Below are positions 16,298 to 25,133 of a DNA stretch of 43,212 nt, piece after piece. Each line of letters begins with the position of its first letter. The first letter of the stretch is position 1. Source of the stretch: an uncultured archaeon. Lineage in GTDB: Archaea; Thermoproteota; Nitrososphaeria; JACIWG01. Location of the stretch: contig CALHLD010000046.1 in the NCBI GenBank assembly GCA_938034445.1, positions 1 through 43,212 on the forward strand, written 5' to 3'. The notes under the pieces were generated by a model, which was given only the letters and a program-made list of their open reading frames with translations, was not told the origin of the DNA and did not search any database. A program made the position numbers and the translations under genes.

Positions 16298-16717
16298 TTA
16301 TAATTTAAAGACTTTAAATCCAATTGACCTAATAAATTTTCTAAATCTTTCGAGTTCATATTCTTCTCTAAAGTACAGTAAATGTGATACGTCTTGCTTC
16401 CTGTCGCTACATCCAAAACCCTTTATGAACTTGAACTTTAACCCCCTAATGGTAGTATTCGCTAAAAAACTTTCATAATGTTTTTCAGGCAATACGAAAA
16501 CTTCAATTATCCGCATGTAATCAAGTATATAATCTACGTGCCAATGTTTCCTTCCACCTAAAAAATATCTTCTTATCCTAGATTCTAGTCCACCTGGACC
16601 AAACATCGAGCCTATGTAAGCGTAAAATCCTCTATCAAATTCTATTATTCCCAGTGCTCCAACCCTAATATTACATTTTTCTCTATTCTCTAATACTATC
16701 ACATAAGAGCCGTTCAA
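16298..16717 (-). CDS. GIY-YIG-related DUF123 protein
   Basis: A 139-residue stand-alone DUF123 protein, a diverged branch of the GIY-YIG nuclease fold found in archaea. The core elements are GSYVIVLEN at the start, RGFYAYIGSMFGPGGLESRIRRYF (YIG equivalent and conserved Arg) and KHWHVDYIL. In some genomes this domain is fused to endonuclease III, which hints at DNA repair, but activity has not been assigned here. It is a single gene on the minus strand. Confidence 0.8.
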   Translation of the reverse strand: MNGSYVIVLENREKCNIRVGALGIIEFDRGFYAYIGSMFGPGGLESRIRRYFLGGRKHWHVDYILDYMRIIEVFVLPEKHYESFLANTTIRGLKFKFIKGFGCSDRKQDVSHLLYFREEYELERFRKFIRSIGFKVFKL

Positions 16718-16804
16718 TAACCCTTTTTTTTACTCTTGGAAAAATAAACTTTATTCAGAATCCTTTTTAACTAACTTTAATAGGATATCATGTTGAGAAA
16801 TTAA

Positions 16805-17765
16805 ATGCTTAAAGAAATAGAGGGTGTTGAAATAATAAGTTTAGTTGATAACTCAATCGACTTCCTATCAACTATCGGAAGAAATGGTGTTGAAAATGTT
16901 GTGACTTGGGTTATAAAGTGTATGGGTAAAGATTGGTTCAAAAAACATTTTAGATATCCGATTGCAGAACACGGTTTCTCGGCAATTATAAAAGTGTTAA
17001 CAGATAATGTAAAATATAACACTATTATGTTTGACACGGGAATTAGCTCCAACGGTGTTCTATACAATGCACAGGGAATAGGTATAGACTTGAAAGAAAT
17101 AGAGGCGATAATTTTATCTCATGGACATTACGACCATTTTGGTGGACTATTAAATACGGTTAAAGCAATAGGTAAAAAGGAGTTGCCGGTAATAGTTCAC
17201 GATGACATGTTTAAAAAAAGGGGTGTTCAAGAAGAAGATGGAAGTATAAGGGTGTATCCTGAGTTTCCTAAAGAAGAGATTATACTTGCAAAATTTGTGC
17301 GAACAAAAAAACCCTTTTTTATGCTAGATAACAGCATTTTAGTTACAGGGGAAATTCCACGTAAAACAGAATTTGAGAAGGGTGCTACTAGACAATATTG
17401 TTTTGAAGACAATAAGTGGAAGCCTGACCCATGGATGTGGGATGATAGAGCATTAGTTATGAATGTTAGAGATAAAGGTCTTGTTATAGTTTCAGGCTGC
17501 GGGCATGCTGGAATTATTAACACAATCCATTATGCCCAACAGCTTACTGGAGTAGAAGAAAATTTTTGCAATAGTAGGCGGTTTCCATCTTTCCGGAAAA
17601 GATTATGAAGGGCTAATAGATTATGTCGTCCCCGAAATTAAAAGAGTTAATCCAAAGCTTTTGGTGCCATCTCATTGTACTGGATGGAGGGCTGCACTTA
17701 AATTCGCTCAAGAATTGCCTAATGCATTTGTGTGGAATAGTGTTGGAAACGTGTATAAAATTTAA
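16805..17765 (+). pseudogene. Metallo-beta-lactamase fold hydrolase (COG1237-like), frameshifted near the 3' end
   Basis: The first 250 codons encode a metallo-beta-lactamase fold protein of the group annotated as dihydropterin ribofuranosyl aminobenzene phosphate synthase-like. The zinc motif is SHGHYDHFGG near residue 103, and SGCGHAGIINT lies near 230. After GVE the frame changes in the run gaagaaaattttt (about 17557-17566) and the annotated frame ends at 17608. The plus-one alternative frame continues perfectly with KIFAIVGGFHLSGKDYEG and PSHCTGWRAA to a TAA at 17765. The lost part holds the last metal-ligand histidines, so the truncated product should be inactive. A base-calling error in the homopolymer is an equally good explanation. 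Confidence 0.8.
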
Positions 17766-17814
17766 GTTAAAACTTTAAAATTAATAGATTTGTTTCAGCT
17801 GCCAGTGGAAAAGC

Positions 17815-18090
17815 ATGATTGAAACAATTACAATGCTTTTTATCGGTCTGGTGATTGGATTTGCATTAAAAAAATTTAGGGTTAAAGATGTGGGTAGAAA
17901 GTTAGATAAAATGTTATCGATCATTGTAATGTTTCTCCTTTTTGTAATGGGCTTAAAGTTAGGATCTGATGATAAAATAATATACAATTTGATGTTCCTC
18001 GGATACCATTCAATAATTTTAGCTTTCCTAATTTTTTTAGGCAGCATAATATTTGGATATCTTTTTAATAGGGTGAGGGTGATATATTGA
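17815..18090 (+). CDS. lysO: LysO-type exporter, N-terminal part
   Basis: A 91-residue protein with three membrane helices, matching the N-terminal third of the lysine exporter LysO (DUF340, formerly YbjE). In Escherichia coli LysO is one chain of about 300 residues. Here the stop codon overlaps the ATG of the next gene in TGATG, and the next gene encodes the remainder. The split therefore looks like a functional two-gene arrangement rather than damage, but this is inference. LysO removes excess lysine and toxic analogues. Confidence 0.65.
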   Translation: MIETITMLFIGLVIGFALKKFRVKDVGRKLDKMLSIIVMFLLFVMGLKLGSDDKIIYNLMFLGYHSIILAFLIFLGSIIFGYLFNRVRVIY

Positions 18091-18677
18091 TGCTAAATTT
18101 TTTTCTTGCACTAGTAGCTGGTATAGTTATTGGAAAATTATGGCATAATCTTTTCTTGTACAACCTCAATATTTTAGAAAACATTTTAATCGACATTCTT
18201 CTTGTAATAGTAGGATGTTCTATCATTTTAAATGAAAGTGTTCTGTATTTTAAAAACCATAGTAAGATTGCATTAAAATCGATATTTTCAGCTCTAATAG
18301 GCAGTCTTGTTGCATCATATCCATCAAGTCTAATACTAAACGTTCCATTAAAGGTATGCTTATCCACTGCATCAGGGTTTGGCTGGTACTCTTTTACAGG
18401 ACCATTCCTATCTAAAGCAATAGGTTTAGAGGCGGGTGTATTAGGTTTACTTACAAACCTGATGAGGGAACTTATCACAATGTTAACTTCACCAATTGTT
18501 GGCAAAAAACTTGGACCAATATCCATCATCTCTGGAGGGGGTGCAACAGCATGCGATACCACATTACCGTTCATAATAAGATATGGTGGTGAAGAATATA
18601 CTATTCCAGCAATAGTAAGTGGTTTAACATTAACTTTTGCTACAACAATCCTAGTGCCATTGTTTGCTCAACTCTAA
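18090..18677 (+). CDS. lysO: LysO-type exporter, C-terminal part (DUF340)
   Basis: About 195 residues with six or so hydrophobic segments. The family signature STASGFGWYSFTGPFLS and SGGGATACDTTLPFIIRYGG, with the conserved Asp in the latter, identify the C-terminal domain of LysO. The ATG at 18090 overlaps the previous stop codon, indicating coupled translation with the N-terminal half. A TTG at 18087 is the other possible start. Membrane-located export of lysine or another basic amino acid is expected from the family. Confidence 0.8.
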   Translation: MLNFFLALVAGIVIGKLWHNLFLYNLNILENILIDILLVIVGCSIILNESVLYFKNHSKIALKSIFSALIGSLVASYPSSLILNVPLKVCLSTASGFGWYSFTGPFLSKAIGLEAGVLGLLTNLMRELITMLTSPIVGKKLGPISIISGGGATACDTTLPFIIRYGGEEYTIPAIVSGLTLTFATTILVPLFAQL

Positions 18678-18712
18678 AAAATTAATTTACTATAAACTAT
18701 ATACTACAAATT

Positions 18713-19333
18713 ATGGCAAAATCATCAAAAATCGCTTTAGATGCCATCATATTCTTTATTATAGGCCTCTTAATTGGAACAACAATAGTTTCGCAACACG
18801 ATTATAGGACGACGACAATCACAACAACTTACATTCAATTAAAAACAAATACCGTCACAGATACTGTTACAAAGACGGTATTTCATACAGAACCTTCTAT
18901 TGAAATTTTGGGCGTATACTTTTCGCCAAAAGGCGGTTGTGCGGAACAAATAATTTATTGGATAAATCGCGCTAACATTTCAATACACGTGTTAATCTAC
19001 AGTTTCACGCTTTCAAATATTGCTGATGCATTAATTGACGCAAAAAATAGAGGCGTTGATGTTAAAATTGTCTTCGAAAAAAGCCAGATTAACCAGTATT
19101 CTCAGTATTTTAGGCTTGTAAATGCTGGTGTAGGTGTTAGAAATGATACAAATCCAGATTACATGCATAATAAGGTTGCCATCATAGATGGTGTAATTGT
19201 TTTAACTGGTAGCTATAACTGGTCCTCTTCGGCAGAAAATAGTAATAATGAAAATTTAATCATTATTAAGGGTGTTCACATTGCAAGAGAGTATGAAAAT
19301 GCATTTAATGGAATTTGGGAACGTGGAAGGTGA
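18713..19333 (+). CDS. Membrane-anchored PLD-family nuclease
   Basis: A 206-residue protein with an N-terminal membrane helix (about 9-25), a Thr-rich linker, and one phospholipase D-fold domain. The single HKD motif is HNKVAIIDGVIVLTGSYNWS near residue 150, with NNENL after it, as in bacterial Nuc-type endonucleases, which act as dimers to build two HKD motifs. The anchor places the catalytic domain outside the cell or against the membrane. Nuclease or phosphodiesterase activity follows from the family. Substrate is unknown. Confidence 0.8.
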   Translation: MAKSSKIALDAIIFFIIGLLIGTTIVSQHDYRTTTITTTYIQLKTNTVTDTVTKTVFHTEPSIEILGVYFSPKGGCAEQIIYWINRANISIHVLIYSFTLSNIADALIDAKNRGVDVKIVFEKSQINQYSQYFRLVNAGVGVRNDTNPDYMHNKVAIIDGVIVLTGSYNWSSSAENSNNENLIIIKGVHIAREYENAFNGIWERGR

Positions 19334-19335
19334 AA

Positions 19336-19887
19336 ATGTTGTATATTAAAATAGTTGATTTAACTGTAGAAAACTTGGAAGAAATTCCAGAAATGGAATA
19401 TATTCCCTATAGCTGTAAATATTGTCTATATTGGGAATTTCCATAAGAACACAGTAGACTCTCATTTGATTCGAGAGTAGAGCGTTTAAATAAAAAGCTA
19501 GAATGGTTAATAAATGTGAATGAAAGTTTTGGTTACTGTGGTAAATTAGCATATCTTGATAATAAAATGGTCGGATACTCAGAATACGCGCCACCAAAAT
19601 ATTTTCCAAATTCAAGATTTTATCCTTCTGGACCACCCAATGATGATGCAATTTTAATTGCATGCCCCTATATATTTAATAAGGAGGCTAGAGGTTTAGG
19701 TGTAGGCCAAAAACTACTAAAAAACATAATCTCCGACTTAAAGAACAGAAATTTTAAGATTGTTGAAACATTCGCTAGAAAGGGCTCTGTTGAAAATCCT
19801 TCAGGTCCAATAGAACTATATACAAAGAATGGATTTAGAATTTATAGAGATGATGTAGAATTTCCCTTGTTAAGGCTTGAACTTTAG
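19336..19887 (+). pseudogene. GNAT acetyltransferase interrupted by one in-frame TAA
   Basis: The frame from the ATG at 19336 encodes MLYIKIVDLTVENLEEIPEM and then a C-x2-C segment (SCKYCLYWEFP) before a TAA at 19444-19446. It continues in the same frame as a normal GNAT domain to 19887. The acetyl-CoA loop is ARGLGVGQKLL, and GPIELYTKNGFRIY closes the domain. The region before and after the stop belongs to one family of archaeal acetyltransferases, so this is a nonsense lesion or a sequence error. Restart at 19516 would give 123 residues without the N-terminal strands. TAA is not a codon used for selenocysteine or pyrrolysine. Confidence 0.75.
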
Positions 19888-19953
19888 TTTCTTTTAACAT
19901 TTTAGAAAATTTAATAGCAAAAAATTTTAAATTATAAGGATGAGGATGAGTGC

Positions 19954-21573
19954 ATGTTAACTGGATTTGTAAATGGTAACATATATGTATCTTTTAACCC
20001 TTTAAAGAAGGTAGAAGCTCTAATTGTTGCTGGAGATAAGATTGCCTATACTGGAAGCAGTAAGATGGTTAAGCAGGTTATCGAGTTAGCTGATGGCGAG
20101 CTAGTTGACTTAAAGGGACAGACTGTTCTTCCAGGATTTATTGACTCACATATGCATCTTGATGAACTAGGAATGTATTTGAACATGCTAGATTTGCGTG
20201 GAGTAAAAAGCATTAGAGAGCTCAAAAGAAGGGTGAAAGAGTATTCTAAATGCTCAGATAGTACATGGATAATTGGCCATGGATGGGATCATGAACTTTT
20301 TGAGGAAAAAAGATTGCCGACCAGATATGATTTGGACGAAATAGTTTACGATAGGCCTGTAATGCTTTCTAGAATCTGTATGCATACTGCTGTTTTAAAT
20401 ACAAAGGCCATGGAGGTTACAGGTCTCATGAAAATGAGGTTAGCCGGGATAATGTTAGGTGAAAATGAAGTTCCCAATGGTATTGTTAAAGAAGAAGCTT
20501 TCTTTTCTATTGCTAGAGAAAGGTTTAAAGAAACTTTAACCTTAGACGCCTATGAAAAGTTTTTTGAAAATGCAATGAAATATGCTGCCTCCAAAGGTGT
20601 TACTACAGTTGGTTTTGTATTATGTGATTTAAAATCATGGAATGCTTTGACTAGATTAAAAATTAGAAAAAGTTTTCCTATAAGAGTAAGAGTTTACCTT
20701 CATCCTGGAGAAAAAAGACCTAACGAGAGTAGCATGTATGGAAACAAACACGTTTTAGACACATTGAAGAGGCTTGGAATAATTAGAGGTTTTGGTGACG
20801 ATTTTCTCAAGTTATTGGGTGTTAAGATAATTGCTGACGGCGGCTTAGGGGCTAGAACTGCATGGCTTACTCAACCTTATTCTGATAGTCCTTCTACAAG
20901 CGGTTACCCTAATCTTGGAGAAGATAGGTTAAAGGAAATTGTTAACGAGGCTCATGAAGTTGGATTACAAGTTGCAGTTCACGGCATTGGCGACAAGACA
21001 ATAGACATGATCTTAAAAGTTTACAAGAATATTGAGCAACTTAAGGATAGTAGGCATAGAATAGAGCATGCATCAGTATTAAGAAATGAGCAGTCTGATG
21101 AAATAGCCTCATTAAATATTCCTGTTTCTGTTCAACCACATTTTATTATAACTGACTGGTGGGCTAAAAACAGGGTTGGAGAAGATAGAATTAAGTGTCT
21201 TTGGCCGTTTAAAACGATGATAAGAAAAGGTATTAAAATTGGGATTGGAACTGACTGTCCAGTTGAACCCCTTAATCCATGGGAAACAGTATACGCTGCT
21301 GTAACAAGGGGAAAATATGATGAGATCCCATACTATGAGGATACTAGAGACGAGTGTTTAACAGTTGAGGAAACTCTTCAAGCATACACCTTAGGCTCAG
21401 CATACCTTATGCATGAAGAAAATAGTCTAGGCAGTCTTGAGGAAGGCAAACTTGCAGACTTTATAGTAGTGGACAGGGATCCGTTTAATGTAAAAGAAAA
21501 TGAGCTTAAAGACATAAAGGTTATTGAAACATATGTTGGAGGTAAATGTGTTTGGAAAATGGATAATGTGTAA
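19954..21573 (+). CDS. Amidohydrolase, YtcJ-like (Amidohydro_3)
   Basis: A 539-residue metal-dependent hydrolase of the amidohydrolase superfamily. The first metal motif is GFIDSHMHLDELG near residue 62, a later block is KIIADGGLGARTAW, and the last conserved Asp is in IGTDCPVEPLNPW near 430. The C-terminal beta-sandwich closes with GKLADFIVVDRDPF. The YtcJ group hydrolyses amide bonds in various N-acyl compounds, and the substrate here is unknown. Length is typical. It runs in the same direction as the following NAD kinase-like gene, 37 bases apart. Confidence 0.85.
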   Translation: MLTGFVNGNIYVSFNPLKKVEALIVAGDKIAYTGSSKMVKQVIELADGELVDLKGQTVLPGFIDSHMHLDELGMYLNMLDLRGVKSIRELKRRVKEYSKCSDSTWIIGHGWDHELFEEKRLPTRYDLDEIVYDRPVMLSRICMHTAVLNTKAMEVTGLMKMRLAGIMLGENEVPNGIVKEEAFFSIARERFKETLTLDAYEKFFENAMKYAASKGVTTVGFVLCDLKSWNALTRLKIRKSFPIRVRVYLHPGEKRPNESSMYGNKHVLDTLKRLGIIRGFGDDFLKLLGVKIIADGGLGARTAWLTQPYSDSPSTSGYPNLGEDRLKEIVNEAHEVGLQVAVHGIGDKTIDMILKVYKNIEQLKDSRHRIEHASVLRNEQSDEIASLNIPVSVQPHFIITDWWAKNRVGEDRIKCLWPFKTMIRKGIKIGIGTDCPVEPLNPWETVYAAVTRGKYDEIPYYEDTRDECLTVEETLQAYTLGSAYLMHEENSLGSLEEGKLADFIVVDRDPFNVKENELKDIKVIETYVGGKCVWKMDNV

Positions 21574-21610
21574 TTTTATTTCCTTATTTTTCTGTAAAAT
21601 GTGTGATGGT

Positions 21611-22726
21611 ATGAAGTTAGGTTTTCTCGTGAACCCTATTGCAGGGATGGGCGGAAGTGTAGGATTAAAGGGAACGGACGGTCTCGAAACATATAAGAAG
21701 GCAATTATTTTGGGCGCAAAGCCCATTGCGCCAGAAAAGGCAAAACAGTTTCTATCATATTTAAATGAGTTGGTAAAAGATGTCAGTTTCCAACTTTATG
21801 CTGCTCCTAAAAGGATGGGTGAAGAAGAATGCAGAGAAGTAGGTTTAAGCTGCATTGTTGTAGGTGAAGTGGGTGAAGAAACATCATCAGATGATACAAT
21901 AAAAGTTTGTAAACGTTTTCTTGATTTAAATGTCGACTTAATTGTTTTTGTTGGAGGCGATGGTACTGCAAGAGACGTTGTTAAGGTAGTAGGCCAACAG
22001 AAACCTATTATAGGTGTTCCATCTGGAGTTAAAGTTTACAGTAGCGTGTTTGCATTTAACGTTAAAGCTGCCGCAGAAACAGCATATAGATTCATTAAGG
22101 AAGGGCTGCCTTTACGAGATGGAGAAGTTGTTGATGTTGACGAGGAAGCCTTTAGGGAAGGTAAACTTTTAATAAAACTGTATTCGTTTGCCAAGGTTCC
22201 ATATGATTCTAGGCTAATACAAGTAACCAAATCACCAACAATACTTGATGATGAAAAGGAAAACCAGTACGCTATAGCCAAATATGTTGTTGAAAACATT
22301 GACTCTAACACATTATATATTTTGGGTCCAGGTACCACAGTAAAGGCTATAACAGACAAGTTAGGAGTTGATAAAACCATATTAGGTGTAGATATACTTT
22401 TAGGCAAGAAACTGATCGCAAAAGATGTTAACGAGCAAAAGATTATTGAAATTTTAGAAAAATATAGATCGAATCCTGTTAAAGTGATTGTTTCACCATT
22501 AGGTGCACAAGGCTTTATTTTCGGACGAGGCAATCAACAAATAAGTCCAAAAATATTGAGCAAAATCCCTAAAGATGACGTGATAATAGTATCAACTAGA
22601 TTTAAGTTAAATAACACACCAATTCTAAGAGTTGATACAGGCGACCCAAAAATTGATGAAAAGTTTAAAGGTTATGTGAAAATTATTGTTGATTATAACG
22701 AGGAACTCGTAGTTAAAATAGAATAG
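21611..22726 (+). CDS. ATP-NAD kinase-like protein (COG3199)
   Basis: About 371 residues when started at ATG 21611. The chain begins MKLGFLVNPIAGMGGSVGLKG, the standard opening of COG3199 proteins, and the nucleotide motif GGDGTARD is near residue 120. An ATG upstream at 21524 would overlap the amidohydrolase gene by 50 bases and add 29 residues not seen in the family, so it is rejected. Members resemble NAD and diacylglycerol kinases. Some archaeal members are grouped with acetoin or other catabolic genes. The specific phosphate acceptor is unknown. Confidence 0.8.
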   Translation: MKLGFLVNPIAGMGGSVGLKGTDGLETYKKAIILGAKPIAPEKAKQFLSYLNELVKDVSFQLYAAPKRMGEEECREVGLSCIVVGEVGEETSSDDTIKVCKRFLDLNVDLIVFVGGDGTARDVVKVVGQQKPIIGVPSGVKVYSSVFAFNVKAAAETAYRFIKEGLPLRDGEVVDVDEEAFREGKLLIKLYSFAKVPYDSRLIQVTKSPTILDDEKENQYAIAKYVVENIDSNTLYILGPGTTVKAITDKLGVDKTILGVDILLGKKLIAKDVNEQKIIEILEKYRSNPVKVIVSPLGAQGFIFGRGNQQISPKILSKIPKDDVIIVSTRFKLNNTPILRVDTGDPKIDEKFKGYVKIIVDYNEELVVKIE

Positions 22727-22798
22727 TATTTGTTGACTACTAAATTTAAAAAATTAAATAATTTCAAGTACCAATACTTAAAGGGATTGTAGACTAAA

Positions 22799-22816
22799 GT
22801 TATATTTAAATATAAC
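22799..22816. promoter_or_regulatory. Perfect 18-base palindrome over the AbiE-type promoter
   Basis: gttatattt (22799-22807) is followed directly by its reverse complement aaatataac (22808-22816). It ends 19 bases before the ATG at 22836 and contains the only good TATA-like sequence of this promoter. AbiEi antitoxins are known to repress their own operon by binding inverted repeats, so an autoregulatory operator is likely. Confidence 0.5.
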
Positions 22817-22835
22817 CTAAATCAATCATAATCAG

Positions 22836-23474
22836 ATGTCGTATAGGTTGCCCCTTGTAAAAATTTTAAAGGGTAGAATGCTGAAGATTGCAGAATTCCA
22901 AGACCTAATTATAATCGAACTTTCCAGACGATTTGATTTTGTGCTACGTGGCGATACAGCCATTTGGAGAATATATGGTGGTAAAAGACTTTCTTATGAT
23001 ATTGACATATATTATAATGACCCTGAAGAAATATCAAACTATTTTTCTTCATCTAAGGTGTTTAAGGTGCTAAAATCAAAGTTAACCACATCTAAAATTC
23101 TTTATCTAAAGTTTGGTGACGATATTGTTACAGAATTGGAGGTTTCACCTCCCTCTTATGATTTTAAAGCTATAGAAGCTGATTTCTGGCTTGTCGATGG
23201 TGGAAGTATAGTTGTAAAGACTTTAGCACCAGAAAACTTACTCTTAGAGAAGATAAATGCATTTATAAGCAGGAGGAAGTCTAGAGACCTTTACGATATA
23301 TATTATCTACTCGATTTTTGTAAAATAGAAGAAGTGAAGCCCATGGTAAAAAAGTTGCTACCTTTCCTTGACTCTGAACCCAAAGACTTTAGATTGTTAT
23401 CGGAGCTTATAATTTTAGGACGTTCTCCAAGTTTTCAATCAATAGTGGAGAAGGTAAACAGATATGCGAAATAA
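22836..23474 (+). CDS. AbiEii-type nucleotidyltransferase toxin
   Basis: A 212-residue nucleotidyltransferase of the AbiEii/AbiGii family. The active site is LRGDTAIWRIYGGKRLSYDIDIYY (residues about 37-60) with the DxD pair, and the family motif EKINAFISRRKSRDLYDIYYLL near 147. Type IV toxins of this group transfer nucleotides to tRNA or another target. It overlaps the following antitoxin-like gene by 11 bases. Here the toxin comes first, whereas in studied abiE operons the antitoxin gene comes first. Confidence 0.85.
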   Translation: MSYRLPLVKILKGRMLKIAEFQDLIIIELSRRFDFVLRGDTAIWRIYGGKRLSYDIDIYYNDPEEISNYFSSSKVFKVLKSKLTTSKILYLKFGDDIVTELEVSPPSYDFKAIEADFWLVDGGSIVVKTLAPENLLLEKINAFISRRKSRDLYDIYYLLDFCKIEEVKPMVKKLLPFLDSEPKDFRLLSELIILGRSPSFQSIVEKVNRYAK

Positions 23475-24069
23475 GTATGAACCTTTTATAGAAAAGCTTC
23501 GTAATGCAGACTTTTTCACATTCAAATTAATAGAAAGTAAAGTTGGAAAAAATTATGCAAAACTTCTTGTACATAATTTAAAGGAAAGAGGTGCGATTGT
23601 TGAACTTGCTAAAGGCATTTACACATTTAAAAAGACACCTTATATGCTTGCTAAGATATTACCGAAATCTTATGTCGGTTTAGGAAGTGCGGCATTTCTC
23701 TACAATGCTTGGGAGCAGGCTACAAAGATAACAATTCTTTCCCCATATGTATCATATATGATAAAGGCAGGAGAAAGAGAAATAGCAGGGTTTAAAGTTG
23801 TCCTTAGAAAGATTTCCCCGAAAATGTTTTTTGGCTACGAACTAAAATTTTTAGAAGATGTAGACGGTTGGATTAGAGTATCTGATACTGAAAAAACCTT
23901 TATAGACTTAATCTATCTAAATTATCCATTTAAAGAAGAAATTTTGTCCAACTTGCTTAAAATTTCAGACATTAAAAAAATTAAAAAATACATTACATTA
24001 ATGCACAAAAGAAATGTCAAAGGATGGAAAAAAGTAAAGAATGAAGTAGATTTAATGTTAAAAATTTGA
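23464..24069 (+). CDS. AbiEi-type antitoxin/regulator
   Basis: A 201-residue protein with an N-terminal winged helix (about 1-60, FFTFKLIESKVGKNYAKLLVHNLKERGAI) followed by the AbiEi C-terminal domain (GLGSAAFLYNAWEQATKITILSP and VSDTEKTFIDLIY). It should bind promoter DNA and counter the nucleotidyltransferase. The gene overlaps the toxin gene and depends on the same promoter, which holds an 18-base palindrome. The C-terminus is strongly basic. Confidence 0.8.
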   Translation: MRNKYEPFIEKLRNADFFTFKLIESKVGKNYAKLLVHNLKERGAIVELAKGIYTFKKTPYMLAKILPKSYVGLGSAAFLYNAWEQATKITILSPYVSYMIKAGEREIAGFKVVLRKISPKMFFGYELKFLEDVDGWIRVSDTEKTFIDLIYLNYPFKEEILSNLLKISDIKKIKKYITLMHKRNVKGWKKVKNEVDLMLKI

Positions 24070-24257
24070 AGTTTACAAAAAAATCTTTTAATAGATTAAG
24101 GAATTTATAATAAATTTCATCAAACTCTATTTTAGTTTATTTTTAAAAATTACTATTCTTAGAACTGATGTAGGAAATTTTGAGTCGATAAAAAATTTAA
24201 GGGTACATAAAAGTTGTTGTAGACGATGATGAAGTAATAGCCAGAATAAAATAGTTT

Positions 24258-25133
24258 CTACTCCTCATACGCTGTTTCAGCAAACTTGTGTTCCCTAAAA
24301 CGTTCTGGCTCACTAATCAACAGCTTAAGGTTTTCCATCAATTTTGCGAAAACGTCTTCAAGATTTTCTGAAACCTTTCTTTTTCTACCAATTGGATTAC
24401 AGTATGAAACTATTTCCTTGTGCAAAAATGGATGCGATATTCCTATTTCCTTAACCTTTTCAGCAGCCTTTCTTGTGAGCATATCTGTTTCAAGGATTAT
24501 GTTCGCCTTTTCCCTCCTTTTATTGACAGCAACATTAAGAGGTAAGGATAGGAACCTGTCCAACCTTCTAAGTAGTGACTCGTACGCTGAACCAAAAAGT
24601 TTCTGATCCCTTTCATATGCTATACCTAATGTTATATAATATGGGTACTCGATAGAGTCAAGAATTTTTACGTCATCTTCTGGAATAGCTGGTGTTTCAC
24701 TTAAATACATTCTGTAAACATTTAATGCAACATAACACTTCTCCCTAAGAGACATCTGTTTCTCAATATTCAGTTCCATAAGGTCATGAGCATACTTTTC
24801 AGGTATTATAATAAGAGGTATTTCTTTGAGGCCCATTTCTTTTGCAGCCAAAAACCTATGTTGGCCATCAACAATGATATAGCCGTCCTTACCTTTTATC
24901 GCGATTGGTGGTGTAATAAAACCAATCTTTTTAATAGAAAGGGCAAGCCGCCTTACATGATACTGTGACGGTTTCCTCTGAATCTCTATAACCTTGACAT
25001 TTTCTATAGGTTCAACTACAACTTCTTGAACATATCCATATAAAGGCTCTTTAATTTCACCAACTTTCATGTCAAAAGCACTTCTATCCATAGCTTGTAT
25101 AAAAAATTTAAATCTTTTTAATTGAGACTTCAT
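24258..25133 (-). CDS. ParB/sulfiredoxin-domain protein
   Basis: A 291-residue protein with an N-terminal ParB-like domain (about 40-135). The signature is GYIIVDGQHRFLAAKEMGLKEIPLIII, preceded by the RKPSQYHVRRLALSIKKIGFITPPI segment. The C-terminal half is helical and basic, with GRKRKVSENLEDVFAKLMENL. No parA is near, so plasmid-type partition is not supported. Stand-alone relatives include nucleases and CTP-binding switches. Its ATG overlaps a TGA of a decayed upstream frame in ATGA, so it was probably the second gene of an operon. Confidence 0.75.
   Translation of the reverse strand: MKSQLKRFKFFIQAMDRSAFDMKVGEIKEPLYGYVQEVVVEPIENVKVIEIQRKPSQYHVRRLALSIKKIGFITPPIAIKGKDGYIIVDGQHRFLAAKEMGLKEIPLIIIPEKYAHDLMELNIEKQMSLREKCYVALNVYRMYLSETPAIPEDDVKILDSIEYPYYITLGIAYERDQKLFGSAYESLLRRLDRFLSLPLNVAVNKRREKANIILETDMLTRKAAEKVKEIGISHPFLHKEIVSYCNPIGRKRKVSENLEDVFAKLMENLKLLISEPERFREHKFAETAYEE

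Noticed and set aside
19444-19446. The in-frame TAA as a recoded codon
   Set aside because: Known recoding for selenocysteine and pyrrolysine uses TGA and TAG, and no insertion element is visible.
21524-21610. Longer N-terminus for the NAD kinase-like protein
   Set aside because: It overlaps the amidohydrolase gene and adds 29 residues outside the family pattern. The ATG at 21611 gives the standard opening.
24130-24257. Short coding-like tail KVVVDDDEVIARIK before the ParB-like gene end
   Set aside because: Too short, with no start, no recognised family and no continuation in a single frame.
24220-24257. gatgatga as a C box of a C/D guide RNA
   Set aside because: No CTGA D box follows within the usual distance.
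24258-25133. Chromosome or plasmid partition system
   Set aside because: There is no ParA gene and no parS-like repeats in the window.
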